A stretch of DNA of 64,000 nt, taken from positions 1 through 64,000 of IMG/VR virus record IMGVR_UViG_3300042522_001545, one strand, 5' to 3'. Source of the stretch: a virus. This document shows positions 8,506 to 17,160 of this stretch, in pieces. Both the position numbers and the translations under genes were made by a program. The first letter of the stretch is position 1, and each line of letters starts with the position of its first letter. A model generated the notes under the pieces. The model ran no database searches and had not been told where the DNA came from. It saw only the letters and a list, made by a program, of their open reading frames with translations.

Positions 8506-9413
8506 TGACATTTAATGCTATGCTTGTTGGTGCTGGACGCAGAGTATCCTTAGCTGAGAGATTTATAGATAATGGATTCAATATTATCTCATACGAAACT
8601 AGCAAAGATGTTCCATTGTCAAAAATATGTAAAATAATTATAGGTTTGTCATGGAAAGATCCTAACGTTCAACAAGATATTCTAGAAACAGCTATTAAAA
8701 ATAATGTTAAACTTATAGTACCACTACAAGACGAAGCCGTTTGTATACTATCACAAATAGAACAAAAAAACAAATCAAATACTGATGTAGTATTTCTAAA
8801 CTCTAACTCTGAAACATCACATACTTGTTTTAATAAAAAACTATTTGCTGATTTTATAACAAAATATTTTCCAGAACTATATCCTTTTCCTGATAGTTTT
8901 CCTTTGATATGCAAGCCTGTTTTTGGATTTTCTTCTAATAATATTACTACTATAAATAGTGTCAATGAAAGTATGTCCATAGATAGCAACAAATTTATCT
9001 TACAAAAACAAATTTTCGGTAAAGAATATTCAGTAGATTGTTATTTTGACAAAACTAATAAGTTTATAGATGCGGTTACTAGAGAAAGAATACGAGTTGC
9101 TGGTGGAGAGGTATTGACTTCAAGAACATCTCATAAAGACATTCTGTATGATTACTCAAAACTTATTGGAGAAAAATTAAAAATAAGGGGCCCAGCTTGC
9201 TTTCAATACATTATTGACAACAACGATCAACCATTTATTATTGAAGTAAATGCAAGGTTTGGCGGAGGTACTGTTTTATCTATGGAGTCTGGACTAGACA
9301 TCATAAGTCTGATAAAAAAAGATTATTTTAATTATGATTTTAACTACCAGCCTAAATCTTGGACCAATAACTTATTGATGGAAAGATACTACAAAGAGAC
9401 ATTCTTTAATTAA
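8505..9413 (+). CDS. ATP-grasp ligase-like protein
   Basis: A 302-residue ATP-grasp protein of the carbamoyl-phosphate-synthetase type. The N-terminal preATP-grasp region reads MLVGAGRRVSLAERF; FPLICKPVFGFSS near residue 131 carries the ATP-binding Lys. The C-terminal FIIEVNARFGGGT near residue 247 carries the metal-binding Glu and Asn. Such ligases occur in polysaccharide loci, where they may join an amino or carboxy acid to a sugar precursor. The substrate cannot be inferred. It is followed by a mini-HAD, a methyltransferase and an aminotransferase. Confidence 0.8.
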   Translation: MTFNAMLVGAGRRVSLAERFIDNGFNIISYETSKDVPLSKICKIIIGLSWKDPNVQQDILETAIKNNVKLIVPLQDEAVCILSQIEQKNKSNTDVVFLNSNSETSHTCFNKKLFADFITKYFPELYPFPDSFPLICKPVFGFSSNNITTINSVNESMSIDSNKFILQKQIFGKEYSVDCYFDKTNKFIDAVTRERIRVAGGEVLTSRTSHKDILYDYSKLIGEKLKIRGPACFQYIIDNNDQPFIIEVNARFGGGTVLSMESGLDIISLIKKDYFNYDFNYQPKSWTNNLLMERYYKETFFN

Positions 9414-9416
9414 TGT

Positions 9417-9734
9417 ATGAGAGAAACGCATAAAAATCTTATCATAGACATGGATGGTACTATCTGTACTGAAGAAAAAACCTTCAACAAGTATCTTGCT
9501 ACTCCACAAAAAAATGCTATTAAGAGTATCAATAATCTATACTATCAAAATTATCACATAACAATATATACTGCTAGAGGTTGGGCTGAATATAAGATGA
9601 CTGAACATTGGTTAAAGTCCCATGATATCAAATATGATTTATTAATTTGCGGTAAGCCCATATATGATTATTGGATCGACGATAAGGCTTTGAGTTATGG
9701 TACATGGGATAATATCATGAAAGAAATTAAATGA
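9417..9734 (+). CDS. Mini HAD-like hydrolase
   Basis: A 105-residue HAD-superfamily core. LIIDMDGTICTEE (residues 8-20) is motif I with both catalytic Asp residues, YTARGW near residue 57 is motif II, and YDYWIDDKAL near residue 82 is the motif IV acid pair. No cap domain is present, as in capless sugar-phosphate phosphatases found beside nucleotidyltransferases in glycan loci. It overlaps the next gene by 4 bases. A sugar-phosphate phosphatase role is inferred from family and context. Confidence 0.8.
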   Translation: MRETHKNLIIDMDGTICTEEKTFNKYLATPQKNAIKSINNLYYQNYHITIYTARGWAEYKMTEHWLKSHDIKYDLLICGKPIYDYWIDDKALSYGTWDNIMKEIK

Positions 9735-10282
9735 GACCAGAAGTATTAAAATTAAGATCTTCTGTATTTAACTTCTATCAAAATTCTATCCTACCTTCAT
9801 GCAAAGATGGTATGAGAATTCTTGAAATTGGTCCAATGGATATAAGATATACTCCGGTTAAAAACTATTATATCAATTTGCAAAATCAATTACTTCCAAA
9901 ATTAAACATAGAATATAAAACATGTGATAAATTTTTAGACAGTAAAGCAGATTATATACACGATGTATTAGACCTTACTCCAGAAATAGTTGGAAAATTT
10001 GATATTATTATTGCTTGTGAAGTTATAGAGCATATCGGAAAAATATGGCTATTACCAGAAGTACTAAACAATATTTTGAATAACAATGGACAGATTTTTT
10101 TGTCCTCCCCATTCCACTTCTATCTTCATAATCCCTTTCCTGACTATTGGAGAATATCTGAATACGGATATCGTGAACTGTTTAATGATTTGTTTAATGT
10201 AAAAATAGATAAAATTTTAGACAATGATAATGATGACAGAAAACCACTAAATTACCAAGTAGTTTTAACAAAGAAAGAATAA
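9731..10282 (+). CDS. SAM-dependent methyltransferase
   Basis: A 183-residue class I methyltransferase with motif I MRILEIGPMDIR near residue 33, motif II/post-I YKTCDKF, and the diagnostic FDIIIACEVIEHIG near residue 90. SSPFHFYLHNPFPDYWR is the SAM-family 'P.yp.H..P.DYwR' block. It probably methylates a sugar of the glycan built here. It overlaps the upstream HAD gene by 4 bases. Confidence 0.8.
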   Translation: MRPEVLKLRSSVFNFYQNSILPSCKDGMRILEIGPMDIRYTPVKNYYINLQNQLLPKLNIEYKTCDKFLDSKADYIHDVLDLTPEIVGKFDIIIACEVIEHIGKIWLLPEVLNNILNNNGQIFLSSPFHFYLHNPFPDYWRISEYGYRELFNDLFNVKIDKILDNDNDDRKPLNYQVVLTKKE

Positions 10283-10284
10283 AT

Positions 10285-10593
10285 ATGGCCGATACATTAG
10301 GCTCACTAGTAGATAAACTAACAACAGTAGATCTTAAAATGTGGAATAATCAAGAATTGCTGTATGAAATTAGACGAATGACATTTGAAGAATATAAACA
10401 AAAGTATTTTGATACTGAAAATGGAGCCATTGAACTATGGCAGTATCTTAAAAAAGCTTGTGATTTAAATGTTCAAAGAAACCAACTAATTAATGAAGTA
10501 GATGAAAAAATTATTGAAATTATTAATGCTAAGATAAGTGGAGAAGAGTTAGATAATGGTAAATTTTTACAGAGAAGTCATAAGACATACTAG
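10285..10593 (+). CDS. Small glycan-locus protein (DUF4254-like)
   Basis: A 102-residue mostly helical protein opening MADTLGSLVDKLTTVDLKMW, which matches the 'LG.LvDkLsi.nlKiWh' start of small DUF4254-like proteins common in polysaccharide and phage glycan loci. Function is unknown for the family. A ferrying or scaffold role with the adjacent methyltransferase or aminotransferase is only a guess. Confidence 0.6.
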   Translation: MADTLGSLVDKLTTVDLKMWNNQELLYEIRRMTFEEYKQKYFDTENGAIELWQYLKKACDLNVQRNQLINEVDEKIIEIINAKISGEELDNGKFLQRSHKTY

Positions 10594-10598
10594 ATTCT

Positions 10599-11702
10599 AT
10601 GATACCTATATACCAACCGTATCTAACTAAAAATAATCTAAAACATGCCCATAAAGCACTGGATAGTGGCTGGATATCATCTCAAGGAGAGTATCTGGAT
10701 TTAACAAAAAATTTATTAAAATCAAAAGCTAAATACAACAATCATAAAATCGTACTAACGAATAATGGGACGACAGCTACTCATCTATTAGCTTTGGCAC
10801 TACAATATAAATATCCATCTATCAAAAAAATTATTGTTCCAAATAATGTATATGTAGCTGCGTGGAATGCTTTTTTATATACTCAAAAGTATGAACTAAT
10901 ACCAGTAGACGCCAATTTATATACTTGGAATTTTGAAGACTCTTATCTGGAAGAACTTTTAGATGAAGAAACCGCAGTATTGATAGTACATAATATCGGA
11001 AATATTATCAATGTTCCAAAACTAAAACAAAAATTTCCAAATACTATTTTTGTAGAAGACAATTGTGAAGGCTTCTTGGGATCCTATGGAGATAAACCAT
11101 CTGGATCAGAATGTTTTGCTTCATCAATATCTTTTTTTGGTAATAAAACAATAACATGCGGAGAAGGTGGTGCTTTTATAACTTCTGATGATGAGCTGTT
11201 CTCTTATATCAATACAGTAAAAAATCAAGGGCAATCCCATAAAAAATTCATTCATGATTATCTTGGCTATAATTACAGAATGACAAATATACAAGCTGCT
11301 ATTTTATATGGTCAGCTAAATGATTTAGACTGGATTATAAATCAAAAAAAGAATATTTTTAATCAATATAGATCTATTTTAAAATTGCCTAATATATCTT
11401 TTCAGCATATAGATCCCGATACCTCTCATTCTAATTGGATGCTTGGTATGAGATTTCTAGATTTTGATTTAGAAAAGAAAAAATCACTCGAATTATATTT
11501 GTACGAAGCAGGAATAGATACAAGGCCAATGTTTTATGATATACATCAGCATAAATATCTGAAGCCTATTAAATGCGTATCTAATGAAAACTCAAAAATA
11601 TTACAAAACCAATGTCTAATGGTTCCTTCATATCCCACTCTTAGTGAAAGTCAAATCAGCTTTATTTGCGATAAAATCATACATTTTCTCAAATATAACT
11701 AA
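10599..11702 (+). CDS. DegT/DnrJ/EryC1 sugar aminotransferase
   Basis: A 367-residue PLP-dependent aminotransferase acting on nucleotide-linked 4-keto (or 3-keto) sugars. It has IPIYQPYLTKNN at the start, the substrate/PLP block TNNGTTATHLLALAL near residue 54, FVEDNCEGFLGSYG near residue 152 (the PLP-ring Asp), and SFFGNKTITCGEGGA near residue 177, with the Schiff-base Lys. GYNYRMTNIQAAI is the C-terminal signature. Length is normal for perosamine-synthase-like enzymes (about 360-390). The matching 4,6-dehydratase is not in this window, so the keto sugar must come from elsewhere in the phage or from the host. Confidence 0.92.
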   Translation: MIPIYQPYLTKNNLKHAHKALDSGWISSQGEYLDLTKNLLKSKAKYNNHKIVLTNNGTTATHLLALALQYKYPSIKKIIVPNNVYVAAWNAFLYTQKYELIPVDANLYTWNFEDSYLEELLDEETAVLIVHNIGNIINVPKLKQKFPNTIFVEDNCEGFLGSYGDKPSGSECFASSISFFGNKTITCGEGGAFITSDDELFSYINTVKNQGQSHKKFIHDYLGYNYRMTNIQAAILYGQLNDLDWIINQKKNIFNQYRSILKLPNISFQHIDPDTSHSNWMLGMRFLDFDLEKKKSLELYLYEAGIDTRPMFYDIHQHKYLKPIKCVSNENSKILQNQCLMVPSYPTLSESQISFICDKIIHFLKYN

Positions 11703-11715
11703 TAAAAATCTGCAT

Positions 11716-12435
11716 ATGTTTAAATGTTCAATATTTTGTTCGTTTTATAAAGGTGAAAAATTCATTGAAGGATATCTCAATGATATGCTAAAACAATCAG
11801 TATTTAATAATACAGAATTTATTTTTCTTGACTGTAGTTCTACAGAAAATGAAAAAGACTATATCCTACCAATTGCAAAAAGGTTTAATAATGTAAAGTA
11901 TCATCAACTAGAAAAAGATCCAGGATTATATGCTGCGTGGAACATTGCTATTCGTTTATGTTCATCATCTATAATAGGCAACTGGAATATTGATGATCGT
12001 AAAAGTACTGACAGTATAGACATTTTGCTTAAAGCATTTGACAGAGATCCTTTACTAGACATAGCATATGGAATTACTTATGTTTCTACAGAAGCAAATG
12101 AAAAATATGAAGATAATACATATGATCAAGTCTACCCATGCCTACCCCACTCTTTCCGTAATCTACTAAATAATAACAGTCCTCATTGTATGCCGTTATG
12201 GAAGAAGAATTTACATGATAGATTTGGGCTATTTGATGAAAACTATAAGACGGCTTCTGATGGAGATATGTGGTTGCGTTGTGCTGCGGGAGGTGCTAGA
12301 ATAAAGATGGTCAACCACCCAGTCGGTTTGTACTATCATAACCCATCTGGTCGGTCTACTGACCCAAAACATCTACAACAGATGATTGATGAAGTTAATC
12401 GCATGAGACACAATTATATTGGATACCTAACATGA
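11716..12435 (+). CDS. GT2-family glycosyltransferase
   Basis: A 239-residue GT2 enzyme. CSIFCSFYKGEKFIEGYL at the N-terminus is the nucleotide-binding strand-helix, WNIDDRKSTDS near residue 97 holds the DXD-type metal site, and ASDGDMWLRCAAGG near residue 182 is the ED-like catalytic block. ATG 11716 follows the preceding stop at 11702; an earlier in-frame start would overlap the aminotransferase and lacks support. No ribosome binding site is obvious. Confidence 0.8.
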   Translation: MFKCSIFCSFYKGEKFIEGYLNDMLKQSVFNNTEFIFLDCSSTENEKDYILPIAKRFNNVKYHQLEKDPGLYAAWNIAIRLCSSSIIGNWNIDDRKSTDSIDILLKAFDRDPLLDIAYGITYVSTEANEKYEDNTYDQVYPCLPHSFRNLLNNNSPHCMPLWKKNLHDRFGLFDENYKTASDGDMWLRCAAGGARIKMVNHPVGLYYHNPSGRSTDPKHLQQMIDEVNRMRHNYIGYLT

Positions 12436-12578
12436 TTGAAGTTATATTATTCTTTTTGGTTTTGGCAATAGTTTTTGGCATGATAGACGCCCAATATAAA
12501 ATACATGACAGATCTAGCTGTCATAGATTATATTCGTCAAGAAACTTATTTACCTTTTTATTTACTGATCGCTACTAA
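12432..12578 (+). CDS. Small single-pass membrane protein, 48 aa
   Basis: A short frame starting with ATGA overlap to the GT2 gene. The N-terminal MIEVILFFLVLAIVFGMIDA is a clear membrane helix, followed by a short basic tail. It fills a gap that would otherwise be empty and ends 6 bases before the next gene, which supports it being real. I recognise no family. Confidence 0.5.
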   Translation: MIEVILFFLVLAIVFGMIDAQYKIHDRSSCHRLYSSRNLFTFLFTDRY

Positions 12579-12584
12579 TTAAAT

Positions 12585-13115
12585 ATGAATAGATTGAAGA
12601 ATCAACGAGTTTATTTGGCCGGGGCTATGGATAGAGTTGCTGATCGCGGAGCTACTTGGAGAGATAATATTACTCCATTTCTTGAAGAAATGGGTTCCAT
12701 AGTCTTTAATCCTATTACTAAGCCAACAAACACAGGTATGGAAGACAGTGACTCTCATACTATTAAGACCAAACTGAAAAAAGCAGAGAGATACGATGAA
12801 CTTGCAGAAATGATGAAAGTTATTCGCAGGGTAGATTTAAGACTTGTAGATATTAGTGACTTTTTGGTCGTGAATCTGAATCTTGATATTCATCCATGCG
12901 GAACATATGAAGAAATATTTTGGGCTAATCGTCAGAAAAAGCCAATAATAATTCATATGGAGCAAGGTAAGATAAACGCCCCGGATTGGTTATTCGGCAC
13001 AATACCACATCAAACTATTTTTTCTTCTTGGGATGATATCAAAGATTATCTTTCTCATATAAACACATCGGAAAACATAGATACCTATAAAAGATGGTAT
13101 TTTTTCTCGGTATAA
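12585..13115 (+). CDS. Nucleoside 2-deoxyribosyltransferase-like protein
   Basis: A 176-residue protein of the PF05014/DUF4406 superfamily. RVYLAGAMDRV (residues 8-18) is the N-terminal phosphate-binding block, and HPCGTYEEIFWANRQKKPI near residue 104 carries the catalytic-type Glu region. FLVVNLNLD before it is the conserved third strand. Family members cleave or exchange bases on 2'-deoxynucleosides or dNMPs. Sitting two genes before a GMP reductase, it suggests purine salvage or remodelling of the nucleotide pool within the glycan island. Confidence 0.75.
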   Translation: MNRLKNQRVYLAGAMDRVADRGATWRDNITPFLEEMGSIVFNPITKPTNTGMEDSDSHTIKTKLKKAERYDELAEMMKVIRRVDLRLVDISDFLVVNLNLDIHPCGTYEEIFWANRQKKPIIIHMEQGKINAPDWLFGTIPHQTIFSSWDDIKDYLSHINTSENIDTYKRWYFFSV

Positions 13116-13116
13116 C

Positions 13117-13320
13117 ATGCCTAAATATTATGTAAAGTCTGGTCAAATAAAATATATCATTGATTGTAATGATCCAATATCCGCAATATTGGCAGCATTA
13201 TATCATTTTAAAGGGAAGGGTCTCTTAACCGGACCAAAAATTTGTGTTAGCGAGCGTGGTTTTGAAAGCCACAAAACATGGAAGTGTTATGATACTGATG
13301 AATACTTGAAGAAAACATAA
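13117..13320 (+). CDS. Small phage hypothetical protein, 67 aa
   Basis: A 67-residue protein with a pattern frequent among T4-like and related phages (MPKYYVKSGQIKYII start, then GPKICVSERGF). It begins directly after the deoxyribosyltransferase-like gene and ends directly before the GMP reductase, so it is co-translated with both. Function is unknown. Confidence 0.65.
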   Translation: MPKYYVKSGQIKYIIDCNDPISAILAALYHFKGKGLLTGPKICVSERGFESHKTWKCYDTDEYLKKT

Positions 13321-13321
13321 A

Positions 13322-14443
13322 ATGCAAAAAATTATCAATGAACTAAAACTAGATTTTGACGATGTACTGATTAAACCCAAGAGATCAAGACTTGGTAGTA
13401 GATCAGAGGTTTCTCTACAACGAGATTTTAAATTTCTATATTCTACAAGATTTTTATCTTGTACTCCTATTGTTGCCGCCAATATGGACACAACCGGCAC
13501 AATGAGTATGGCAGGAGTGCTGGCTCAATTCAATGCTATAACATGTTTGCATAAACACTACTCTATTGATGAGATTGTTGACTATTTTACAAAATCTCAA
13601 AAACCAGAACTTTCCTTCTATTCTACAGGAATTAATAAGCCAGATATAGAGAAACTCATAGACACTTTTGACAGACTAAAACTTAAGGGCTTATATTTAC
13701 CAAATGTATGCGTTGATGTTGCCAACGGATATAGCGATAAGTTCGTTAAGGCTGTCAAACATATTAGGGATATGTATCCTGATATTGTTATTATGGCTGG
13801 GAATGTTGTTACTCCGGAAATGACAGAAGAACTGCTGATGCACGGACTGGTGGACATAGTGAAGGTCGGTATAGGTTCAGGATCTGTTTGTACTACAAGA
13901 TTAAAAACTGGCGTGGGATACCCCCAGCTGTCTGCCGTAATGGAGTGTGCCGACGCTGCTCATGGTATTGGTGGACACATTTGCAGCGATGGGGGTTGTA
14001 AAATAGTTGCTGATATTTGTAAAGCTTTTGGTGCAAATACAGATTTCGTTATGCTTGGCAGTATGCTTGCTGGTACAGACTGCTGTGAAGGGGAATGGGA
14101 ATACGAATATAAGTGCGTCAAAGCAGGTCTTGCAGGAGAATTTTGGCAACCATTTAATCCTGGATATGAAACAGAAAAAAGAAAGATACGTCTTAAGTTC
14201 TATGGTATGAGTTCCAAGGACGCAATGGATAAATATCATAACGGAGTTGCTAACTATAGAACCAGTGAAGGAAAATCCGTTATTATTCCATATAAGGGAA
14301 CTACTGAGGATATTATGTTGGATATAATGGGAGGTCTTAGAAGTTCATGCACTTATGTTGGAGCTTCTAAAATTAAAGACTTTGGTAAAAAAACAACATT
14401 TATACAAGTTAACAATACTCATAATAGGATATTTGAAAAATGA
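13322..14443 (+). CDS. guaC: GMP reductase (IMPDH/GMPR family)
   Basis: A 373-residue TIM-barrel enzyme converting GMP to IMP with NADPH. LDFDDVLIKPKRS (residues 9-21) is the family start, PIVAANMDTTGTMSMA follows, and VKVGIGSGSVCTTRLKTGVG near residue 180 is the active-site loop with catalytic Cys. GYPQLSAV directly after it fits GMPR better than IMPDH. There is no CBS pair, consistent with GMPR. FYGMSSKDAMDKY is the C-terminal flap region. GMPR in a phage is unusual and, with the preceding gene, points to remodelling of the guanine pool. Confidence 0.88.
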   Translation: MQKIINELKLDFDDVLIKPKRSRLGSRSEVSLQRDFKFLYSTRFLSCTPIVAANMDTTGTMSMAGVLAQFNAITCLHKHYSIDEIVDYFTKSQKPELSFYSTGINKPDIEKLIDTFDRLKLKGLYLPNVCVDVANGYSDKFVKAVKHIRDMYPDIVIMAGNVVTPEMTEELLMHGLVDIVKVGIGSGSVCTTRLKTGVGYPQLSAVMECADAAHGIGGHICSDGGCKIVADICKAFGANTDFVMLGSMLAGTDCCEGEWEYEYKCVKAGLAGEFWQPFNPGYETEKRKIRLKFYGMSSKDAMDKYHNGVANYRTSEGKSVIIPYKGTTEDIMLDIMGGLRSSCTYVGASKIKDFGKKTTFIQVNNTHNRIFEK

Positions 14444-15501
14444 ACATCAATGTGTCGGCACCAATCAACAGTACAGGATATGGCATAGCTTCCTACAATA
14501 TTATTAAGGGTCTTAGCGCTCTCAATAATGTTATATCATATTTCCCAATAGGTCAGCCATCAGTAGAAACACAAGAGGATCACGCCTTTGTATCAAATAT
14601 TCTTAAACAAAGATATTTATGCGATATAAATGCTCCTCATCTTAAAATATGGCATCAGTTTGACTTATTAGAGCATGTAGGAAGAGGTCCATATTTTGCT
14701 TTTCCCTTTTTTGAACTAGATACTTTTAGTGATATAGAAATCAATAGCCTAAAAACTCCAGATGGTATTTTTACAACTAGTCAGTGGGCAGCCGATGTAG
14801 TGTCTAAGCACGTTTCAACTCCAGTTCATGTTGCTCCGCTTGGCGTTGACTTGTCGATATTTGATAAGTCTAGATATTCACAACCATCTGATAATAAGTA
14901 TGTATTTATTAACATAGGCAAGTGGGAAGTAAGAAAAGGTCATGATATTTTATTAGAATTATTTACCAAAGCTTTTCCAAATAATCCAGATGTTGAACTT
15001 TGGATTTTAGCTTCAGAAACAACCAATGGATACTCCTCTCCTGCTGAAATTGAGCAGTGGAAGAATATGTACCAAAACGATAGTAGAGTTAAATTATTTT
15101 CGGGGTTTGCTCAACATTCTGAGATTGCAGAACTAATATCAAAAGCTAATTGTGGTATTTTCCCCTCAAGAGCAGAGGGTTGGAATATGGAGTTATTAGA
15201 GTGTATGGCTATGAATAAACCTGTTATAACTACTAATTATTCAGCACATACAGAGTTTTGTAATAAAGACAACTCATATTTAGTCGATATATCGACTACT
15301 GAAAAAGCCCATGACGGCAAGGCTTTTATGGGTCAGGGTAATTGGGCAAAAATAGATCAATCTGAAAAAGACATATTGATCGATTATATGCGATATGTGG
15401 TCAATAATCACATTAATACTAATCCTGCTGGTGTAAATACTGCTAATCAGTTATCGTGGACAAATACAGCACAAAAGATACTCAGTTACATGAATAAATA
15501 G
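14440..15501 (+). CDS. GT4-family (GT-B) glycosyltransferase
   Basis: A 353-residue GT-B enzyme. The N-terminal domain begins NVSAPINSTGYGIAS; the donor-binding C-terminal domain has FINIGKWEVRKGHDILLE near residue 162 and GIFPSRAEGWNMELLECMA near residue 236, with the E-x7-E type motif. NKPVITTNYSAHTEF completes the site. It overlaps the GMP reductase by 4 bases and is the last gene of the first glycan island. Confidence 0.85.
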   Translation: MNINVSAPINSTGYGIASYNIIKGLSALNNVISYFPIGQPSVETQEDHAFVSNILKQRYLCDINAPHLKIWHQFDLLEHVGRGPYFAFPFFELDTFSDIEINSLKTPDGIFTTSQWAADVVSKHVSTPVHVAPLGVDLSIFDKSRYSQPSDNKYVFINIGKWEVRKGHDILLELFTKAFPNNPDVELWILASETTNGYSSPAEIEQWKNMYQNDSRVKLFSGFAQHSEIAELISKANCGIFPSRAEGWNMELLECMAMNKPVITTNYSAHTEFCNKDNSYLVDISTTEKAHDGKAFMGQGNWAKIDQSEKDILIDYMRYVVNNHINTNPAGVNTANQLSWTNTAQKILSYMNK

Positions 15502-15510
15502 GTTAATATT

Positions 15511-16047
15511 ATGCCAATTCCAAAACCAAATCCTGATGAAAAATCTAAAAATTTTGTTGCAAGATGCATGGGTGATGAGGCTATGAAAAAAGACTATCCA
15601 GATTCTCAACAAAGAATAGCAGCGTGTCTTGGTCAGGTCAAAGCTTCATTGTTGGAGCAAGTGTGCGAGGCTATTTCCTACATAGATAATGAATACGATA
15701 GTGACGGTGAAGAGCTAACTAAAGCTAATTTGATTTTACCCAATGAAAATGACTATGTTGATACTGATGAAGTAACAGAAGAATTTGATCTATGTGCCGT
15801 ATCTTCAGAATATCAAGGACGCAAGGTTACTCTTAATAAACCTTTTAGAACTCCTGACGGTCCTAAAAAATCTGCCGTTTATGTTAAAAATGACAAGGGT
15901 AAAGTAGTTATTGTTAGATTTGGTGATCCTAACATGAAAATTAAAAAAAATATTCCTTCACGAAGGAAAAGTTTTAGAGCTAGAATGAATTGTGATAATC
16001 CTGGGCCAAAGTGGAAAAGTCGATATTGGGCATGTAAGAGTTGGTAA
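15511..16047 (+). CDS. Conserved phage protein with two short phage domains
   Basis: A 178-residue protein. The first 45 residues (PIPKPNPDEKSKNFVARCM, then PDSQQRIAAC) match a repeated element found at the start of many phage virion-region proteins. The last 80 residues (VTLNKPFRTPDGPKKSAVY, FGDPNMKIKK, RRKSFRARMNC, KWKSRYWACKSW) match another widely shared phage C-terminal element. An acidic linker joins the two. It opens the phage core region after the glycan island. A capsid-assembly or protease-linked role is suspected from where such elements occur, not shown here. Confidence 0.7.
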   Translation: MPIPKPNPDEKSKNFVARCMGDEAMKKDYPDSQQRIAACLGQVKASLLEQVCEAISYIDNEYDSDGEELTKANLILPNENDYVDTDEVTEEFDLCAVSSEYQGRKVTLNKPFRTPDGPKKSAVYVKNDKGKVVIVRFGDPNMKIKKNIPSRRKSFRARMNCDNPGPKWKSRYWACKSW

Positions 16048-16052
16048 TAATC

Positions 16053-16559
16053 ATGAGAAAATGTAGAAAATGTAAATTAAATGAGGTCCCTCAAAATTCT
16101 AGAAAATTTTGTGATTATTGCAAACTTAAGCTAAAGGCTTGCGAGTGTGGAACTATTTTCAAATCCAAAAAACACAATTTCTGTAGACTATGTAGAATGA
16201 GTAAAGGAAACATAGGTCAATGTCAATCATGCAATAAAACCAGGCACATATATTTCAGTTCGACAATCTGCACAACCTGTTACAAATTTATAACAAAATA
16301 CAATATTACTATAGAAGAGCTAAAACATTTAAGAGCAATAAAGAACTGCGGTATCTGTGGTATTGCAGTTTTTCACCATGCTAAGAATAAAGGAAATGCT
16401 GCCGTTATAGATCATGATCACAATACTGGTAAGGTTAGAGGAATTTTATGCGTACAGTGTAATATTATAGAAGGAATGATACGCAATGAACAGCACTTAG
16501 AACAATTTTATACTAACTATAAAAAATGGATTAATAATTATGACCAAAACAATAGATGA
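16053..16559 (+). CDS. Endonuclease VII-like HNH nuclease with Zn ribbons
   Basis: A 168-residue protein. Several CxxC pairs in the first 90 residues form Zn-binding ribbons. CGICGI near residue 104 and VIDHDHNTGKVRGILCVQCN near residue 122 are the recombination endonuclease VII signature (PF02945), with the DH catalytic pair. ATG 16053 is preferred over a TTG at 16041. Such nucleases act as Holliday-junction resolvases or as free-standing homing enzymes. Its position between unrelated virion-region genes favours the mobile type. Confidence 0.8.
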   Translation: MRKCRKCKLNEVPQNSRKFCDYCKLKLKACECGTIFKSKKHNFCRLCRMSKGNIGQCQSCNKTRHIYFSSTICTTCYKFITKYNITIEELKHLRAIKNCGICGIAVFHHAKNKGNAAVIDHDHNTGKVRGILCVQCNIIEGMIRNEQHLEQFYTNYKKWINNYDQNNR

Positions 16560-17133
16560 ACTATTAAACGAAAATGCTGAAGTAAAGGAAAATCAAGTGG
16601 ACGAAGTACAAGCTAGCCAGACTAATGAAACTAATGAGGTTAATGAAACTATAGAAAATGTTGTATCTGAGACCGAAAATAATGTTATCGGATTACTTAA
16701 AAAGTCTTTGAATATACACTGGCAACAAACAACTTCATTAAGTGCTCAAGCTGTTCATCTTGAAAGATGGGGATATAAGAAACTTGCTGCTATCATTAAA
16801 GCAGATGCCCTAGAAGAACACCAACACTCAATAATCAACTTAACAAGACTAGAATTTTTTGATCAAGATTATCAACCACTAGTAGTGTCTCCTCCATCAT
16901 GGACACGACATGACATGGTTGCTATTATCAACTATAACTTAGCATCTGTAAGAGAGGCTGCAGATACAGAAAAAGCAACTATTGTTGCAGCTAGGGCGGT
17001 AGGAGATGAACTAACAGCCAATATAATGATTCCTCTACTACAAGGTAGTGAAGATGGCATAAAACTATACGAAGGCTACTTAAAGCTTATTGAACAAATG
17101 GGTATAGACAACTTTTTAACTTTACAGACATAA
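16540..17133 (+). CDS. Bacterioferritin-like protein lacking most di-iron ligands
   Basis: A 197-residue protein with a ~48-residue acidic, Asn/Glu-rich tail followed by a four-helix bundle that aligns along its length with bacterioferritin. Landmarks are RWGYKKL (residues 77-83), LEEHQHS (91-97) and the closing LIEQMGIDNFLTLQT, close to the E. coli Bfr C-terminus. Against E. coli Bfr recalled from memory, ligands E51 and H54 are kept as E93 and H96. E18, E94, E127 and H130 appear as H60, V137, S170 and G173, and the heme Met52 position is H94. It probably has no ferroxidase activity. It overlaps the endonuclease gene by 20 bases and lies just before the sigma factor region. Confidence 0.7.
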   Translation: MTKTIDELLNENAEVKENQVDEVQASQTNETNEVNETIENVVSETENNVIGLLKKSLNIHWQQTTSLSAQAVHLERWGYKKLAAIIKADALEEHQHSIINLTRLEFFDQDYQPLVVSPPSWTRHDMVAIINYNLASVREAADTEKATIVAARAVGDELTANIMIPLLQGSEDGIKLYEGYLKLIEQMGIDNFLTLQT

Positions 17134-17160
17134 TAGTCTCAATAAATAAAGGTATTAATC

